Source of the DNA: Paenibacillus sp. FSL R5-0517
GTDB taxonomy: Bacteria > Bacillota > Bacilli > Paenibacillales > Paenibacillaceae
Reading direction: 5' to 3'
Assembly (NCBI RefSeq): GCF_037974355.1
Contig: NZ_CP150235.1
Span: forward strand, 2,542,001 to 2,606,000
Length of the DNA: 64,000 bases
Shown piece by piece: positions 61,759 through 64,000 of the stretch; position 1 is the first letter of the stretch, and each line of letters opens with the position of its first letter. The notes under the pieces were generated by a model. The model searched no databases and was not told where the DNA came from. It saw only the letters and a list, made by a program, of their open reading frames with translations. The translations under genes and the position numbers were made by a program.

Positions 61759-62139
61759 ATGAACGTGGCCTTTATGATTGCACAGCGGGCATTTATCAAG
61801 CTGTATTTAATTACGATGGTTGAACAGCACAGGGGATATGGTTATGAGATGCTGGAGGCGATGAAGCAGGAGTTCAAAGACTACGGTTATGTTCCACCCC
61901 AGAGCGAGGTATATCGGGCACTGCATGAACTGGTACAGCAGGGGGTATTTTATCGCACGAAGAAGCTGAAGGGCAATGATCCGAAGGTCGATTTTCAGGA
62001 AATCGTTCTATATCATTTCACGGATGATGGTGCGGAGAAAGCTGAGTTATACAAGAAACAGGTCAAAACGGATCTGGATCGTTGTCTCGGCATGTTACAC
62101 AAGGCAGAAGAGGACAATTACGGTACGAAAGGAAGATGA
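61759..62139 (+). CDS. rtp: Replication-terminator-protein (RTP)-like winged-helix protein
   Basis: 126 residues from ATG 61759. It closely follows Bacillus subtilis RTP in layout: QRAFIKLYLITMVEQ, then LLE/MLE-x-EFK, the recognition region SEVYRALHELVQQG, the wing, VVLYHF and KLYKKQ-x-LDRC at the dimerising helix. RTP binds Ter sites and stops replication forks from one side. GTG 61765 would suit the ggaggg SD better. Role here could be terminator or plain regulator. The Gfo/Idh start overlaps or closely follows it. Confidence 0.8.
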   Translation: MNVAFMIAQRAFIKLYLITMVEQHRGYGYEMLEAMKQEFKDYGYVPPQSEVYRALHELVQQGVFYRTKKLKGNDPKVDFQEIVLYHFTDDGAEKAELYKKQVKTDLDRCLGMLHKAEEDNYGTKGR

Positions 62140-62141
62140 GC

Positions 62142-63149
62142 ATGAACAGACAGTTACAGTGGGGGGTACTCGGTACGTCAACCATTGCCAAAAATGCAGT
62201 CATTCCGGCGATCCAGCAGTCCGAACGCGGTGAGGTGTTAGCGATTGCCAGCCGCAGCAAAGAAAAGGCGGAGTCCCTTGCCGAAGAACTTAACATTGCC
62301 AGATCGTATGGCAGTTATGAAGAGCTCATCGCAGATCCCGATATCGAAGCCGTCTATATTCCTTTGCCTAACCATATGCACAAAGAATGGACCATCAAAG
62401 CGGCACAGGCTGGCAAACACGTGTTGTGTGAGAAACCAGCTGCCCTGAATGCTGATGAATCGGCAGAAATGATTGAGGCGTGTGAGCAGCATGGCGTTCT
62501 TTTTGCAGAAGCGATTATGTATCGATATCATCCCAAGCACAGACGTGTGCAAGAGATTATAGCCAGTGGAGAGATTGGTATCGTCAGAGCCATCCATGGC
62601 AACTTTACCTGTAATACCGCTGATGACAAGGAAAATGTAAGGTTCAAAAGAGAGATGGGCGGAGGATCCTTATTCGATCTAGGCGTATATCCGATCTCTG
62701 CAGCCCGGATGTATCTGGGACAGGAACCCGAAGCGGTGACGGTGCACGCTCTATTCTCGGACGAACATGATGGCGTCGATATGATGGCGTCGGGACTGGT
62801 AGAATTTCCGAATTCGGTCGCTTTGACTTTTGACTGTGGCATGTGGGCTTCAGGACGAGCGGAGATGGAGATTCTCGGTACGGAGGGACGGATTGAACTT
62901 CCCAAAGTGTTTGGCTGGGAGAACAGTGATATTCCACCTCAGATTATTGTGCACACCGATTCAGTCAGCCGTGAGGAGCGTGTATCGGTGTCGAATTCCT
63001 ATGTGCTTCAGGTGGAGACGTTTGCAACGGCTGTGCTTGAAGGAGCGGCCCTACCTTTCAGTCCGGAAAATACCATTCAAAACATGAGGGTAATTGATGC
63101 GTGCCTGGAATCGGCTCGGACTCGTCAACGTGTTCAACTGATCGATTAG
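62142..63149 (+). CDS. Gfo/Idh/MocA family oxidoreductase
   Basis: 335 residues. NAD(P)-binding N-terminal Rossmann domain (VLGTSTIAKNAVIPAI, near 8) and the EKPAALNADES motif near 98; the C-terminal GFO/IDH/MocA fold carries GGSLFDLGVYPI near 180. Substrate probably a sugar or inositol derivative; unproven. I chose ATG 62142 as it is 6 bases after aaaggaag; ATG 62136 overlaps the previous stop. Confidence 0.88.
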   Translation: MNRQLQWGVLGTSTIAKNAVIPAIQQSERGEVLAIASRSKEKAESLAEELNIARSYGSYEELIADPDIEAVYIPLPNHMHKEWTIKAAQAGKHVLCEKPAALNADESAEMIEACEQHGVLFAEAIMYRYHPKHRRVQEIIASGEIGIVRAIHGNFTCNTADDKENVRFKREMGGGSLFDLGVYPISAARMYLGQEPEAVTVHALFSDEHDGVDMMASGLVEFPNSVALTFDCGMWASGRAEMEILGTEGRIELPKVFGWENSDIPPQIIVHTDSVSREERVSVSNSYVLQVETFATAVLEGAALPFSPENTIQNMRVIDACLESARTRQRVQLID

Positions 63150-63183
63150 GTCAGGTCCTTTTAAATATATCAGAACGTGCAGG

Positions 63184-63214
63184 GACTCCATCTTCAGGGA
63201 TGAGAGTCTTTTTT
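63184..63214 (+). terminator. Rho-independent terminator after the Gfo/Idh gene
   Basis: Stem gactc-catc with gatg-a-gagtc (63184-63192 with 63199-63208, one bulged A), then tttttt. Confidence 0.75.
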
Positions 63215-63415
63215 ATGTCACAAAATGTTATAATTATAATATTTTACAATTCAAACGTTCGAATTTGATATTTCTACCAAATTTGTGTGATATAAATAGT
63301 CATGAGATGACTTGTTAACTATAATCTAGCAGAACGTGCAACTAGACAGTTACCGTTTGAAGTACGCATATCGAGACAATGTTCATCTACTTTGAAGGCT
63401 TGGGAGGCCGGATTA

Positions 63416-63856
63416 ATGAAAAAGTTGTTATCGACCGCTTTACTGGCATTCTTGTTAACATTTGTTTTCTTCACAGGTTCACAGTTCACCCCAGCCCCAC
63501 AGCAGAAAGCATCTGCTGCAACATGTACCATCATCAATACGTTTACCGGTGTGGCCAACTATTTGAGTGCAAACGGAACGTTGCCATGTAACTTTATTAC
63601 CAAATCACAGGCCACAGGACTCGGCTGGGTAGCGTCACAAGGGAACTTGGCTGTAGTGGCTCCTGGGAAAAGCATCGGCGGAGACGTATTCGGCAATCGG
63701 GAGGGGCTACTGCCTTCGGCCAGCGGACGTACATGGCGCGAAGCGGATATTAACTATACATCCGGCTTCCGTAATTCCGATCGGATTGTGTACTCTAATG
63801 ATGGACTCATCTACAAAACGACAGATCACTATGCATCATTCACAAGCATGAAATAG
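63416..63856 (+). CDS. Secreted guanyl-specific ribonuclease, barnase/binase-like
   Basis: 146 residues. A signal peptide (about 1-35, cut near KASA-A) is followed by a barnase-like domain with the catalytic residues in place: E109, R119, R123 and H138 (barnase E73, R83, R87, H102), in READINYTSGFRNSDR and TTDHY. The surrounding GWVASQGNLAVVAPGKSIGGD is near-identical in pattern to barnase. Two cysteines (C37, C58) near the start are absent in barnase and may form a disulfide. SD gggagg is 8 bases before the ATG. An extracellular RNA-degrading enzyme. Confidence 0.95.
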   Translation: MKKLLSTALLAFLLTFVFFTGSQFTPAPQQKASAATCTIINTFTGVANYLSANGTLPCNFITKSQATGLGWVASQGNLAVVAPGKSIGGDVFGNREGLLPSASGRTWREADINYTSGFRNSDRIVYSNDGLIYKTTDHYASFTSMK

Positions 63857-63870
63857 AGGAAGGAGCAGTC

Positions 63871-63894
63871 GTGAACACCGTGATTCTGAATTGA
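63871..63894 (+). CDS. Seven-codon ORF after barnase, possible disrupted immunity gene
   Basis: A GTG start with a strong SD (aaggag, 5-base spacing) lies 14 bp after the RNase stop. The frame reads MNTVILN then TGA at 63892-63894, and the same frame stays open beyond to the end of the window (from GWTNYRIS). The opening resembles the first beta-strand of barstar, but the rest does not clearly. It may be a broken immunity gene, a sequencing error or a different gene starting at ATG 63928. The window ends before this can be decided. Confidence 0.35.
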   Translation: MNTVILN

Positions 63895-64000
63895 GGATGG
63901 ACCAACTACCGAATCAGCGAGGAACGCATGGAGTATGAAGCAGGACAGGTGCGTGATCTGATGATGGAGGTACAGGCGGAACAGTCTGGATTTATATTGC

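Overview
The window looks like a chromosomal segment of a Paenibacillus-type bacterium (Firmicutes, Bacillales). The evidence is gene order and signals read from the sequence, not a database match. The left third keeps the Bacillus order ymfI-ymfJ-ymfK-ymfM(rodZ)-pgsA-cinA-recA-recX-rny-ymdB-spoVS-miaB-ricA. It has Gram-positive type SD sites, a LexA box before recA, a T-box before argS, spore genes and a bacillithiol-type reductase. No tRNA, rRNA, CRISPR array, IS transposase or prophage was seen.

Region by region. 1-15.7 kb: a housekeeping and sporulation block in which an M19 dipeptidase and a PduL-type acyltransferase sit between spoVS and miaB. 16-24.7 kb: a thioesterase, then an NAD-salvage set (NUDIX/winged-helix protein, nicotinamidase, nicotinate phosphoribosyltransferase), membrane and lipoprotein genes, an AcuI-like reductase, MoaB, a CobW GTPase and an 18-cysteine copper-binding protein. 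24.7-30 kb: T-box/argS followed by an ABC exporter pair, a HEPN-like protein and a DUF218 protein. 30-34.4 kb: a BmrC/BmrD-like heterodimeric exporter on the minus strand, behind a leader that carries a small ORF and a terminator/antiterminator. 34.5-43 kb: small metabolic genes, YpdA/DUF441, an ArsR regulator, and an RsgA-like ribosome GTPase behind an unusual leader, then an L,D-transpeptidase, a GNAT protein and an aldehyde dehydrogenase. 44-54.1 kb: an eight-gene type VII secretion (WXG100/EssC) locus carrying its own kinase-like, vWA and PP2C genes. 54.3-64 kb: an SDR, HrpB, a 1.06-kb repeat-rich gap, a stress protein, membrane proteins, a replication-terminator-protein homologue, a Gfo/Idh dehydrogenase and a secreted barnase-like RNase.

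The most interesting items are: (1) the type VII locus with YukD, EssC, two WXG-type proteins and a kinase-TM-coiled-coil protein + vWA + PP2C module, without recognisable EsaA or EssA; (2) two leader-type attenuators, one before the BmrCD-like exporter and one before the rsgA-like gene, which also seems to lack any ATG/GTG/TTG start; (3) an RTP-like protein outside Bacillus sensu stricto; (4) a barnase-like toxin followed by a well-placed ORF that stops after seven codons; and (5) several families of non-coding repeats, including a three-copy 80-bp element.
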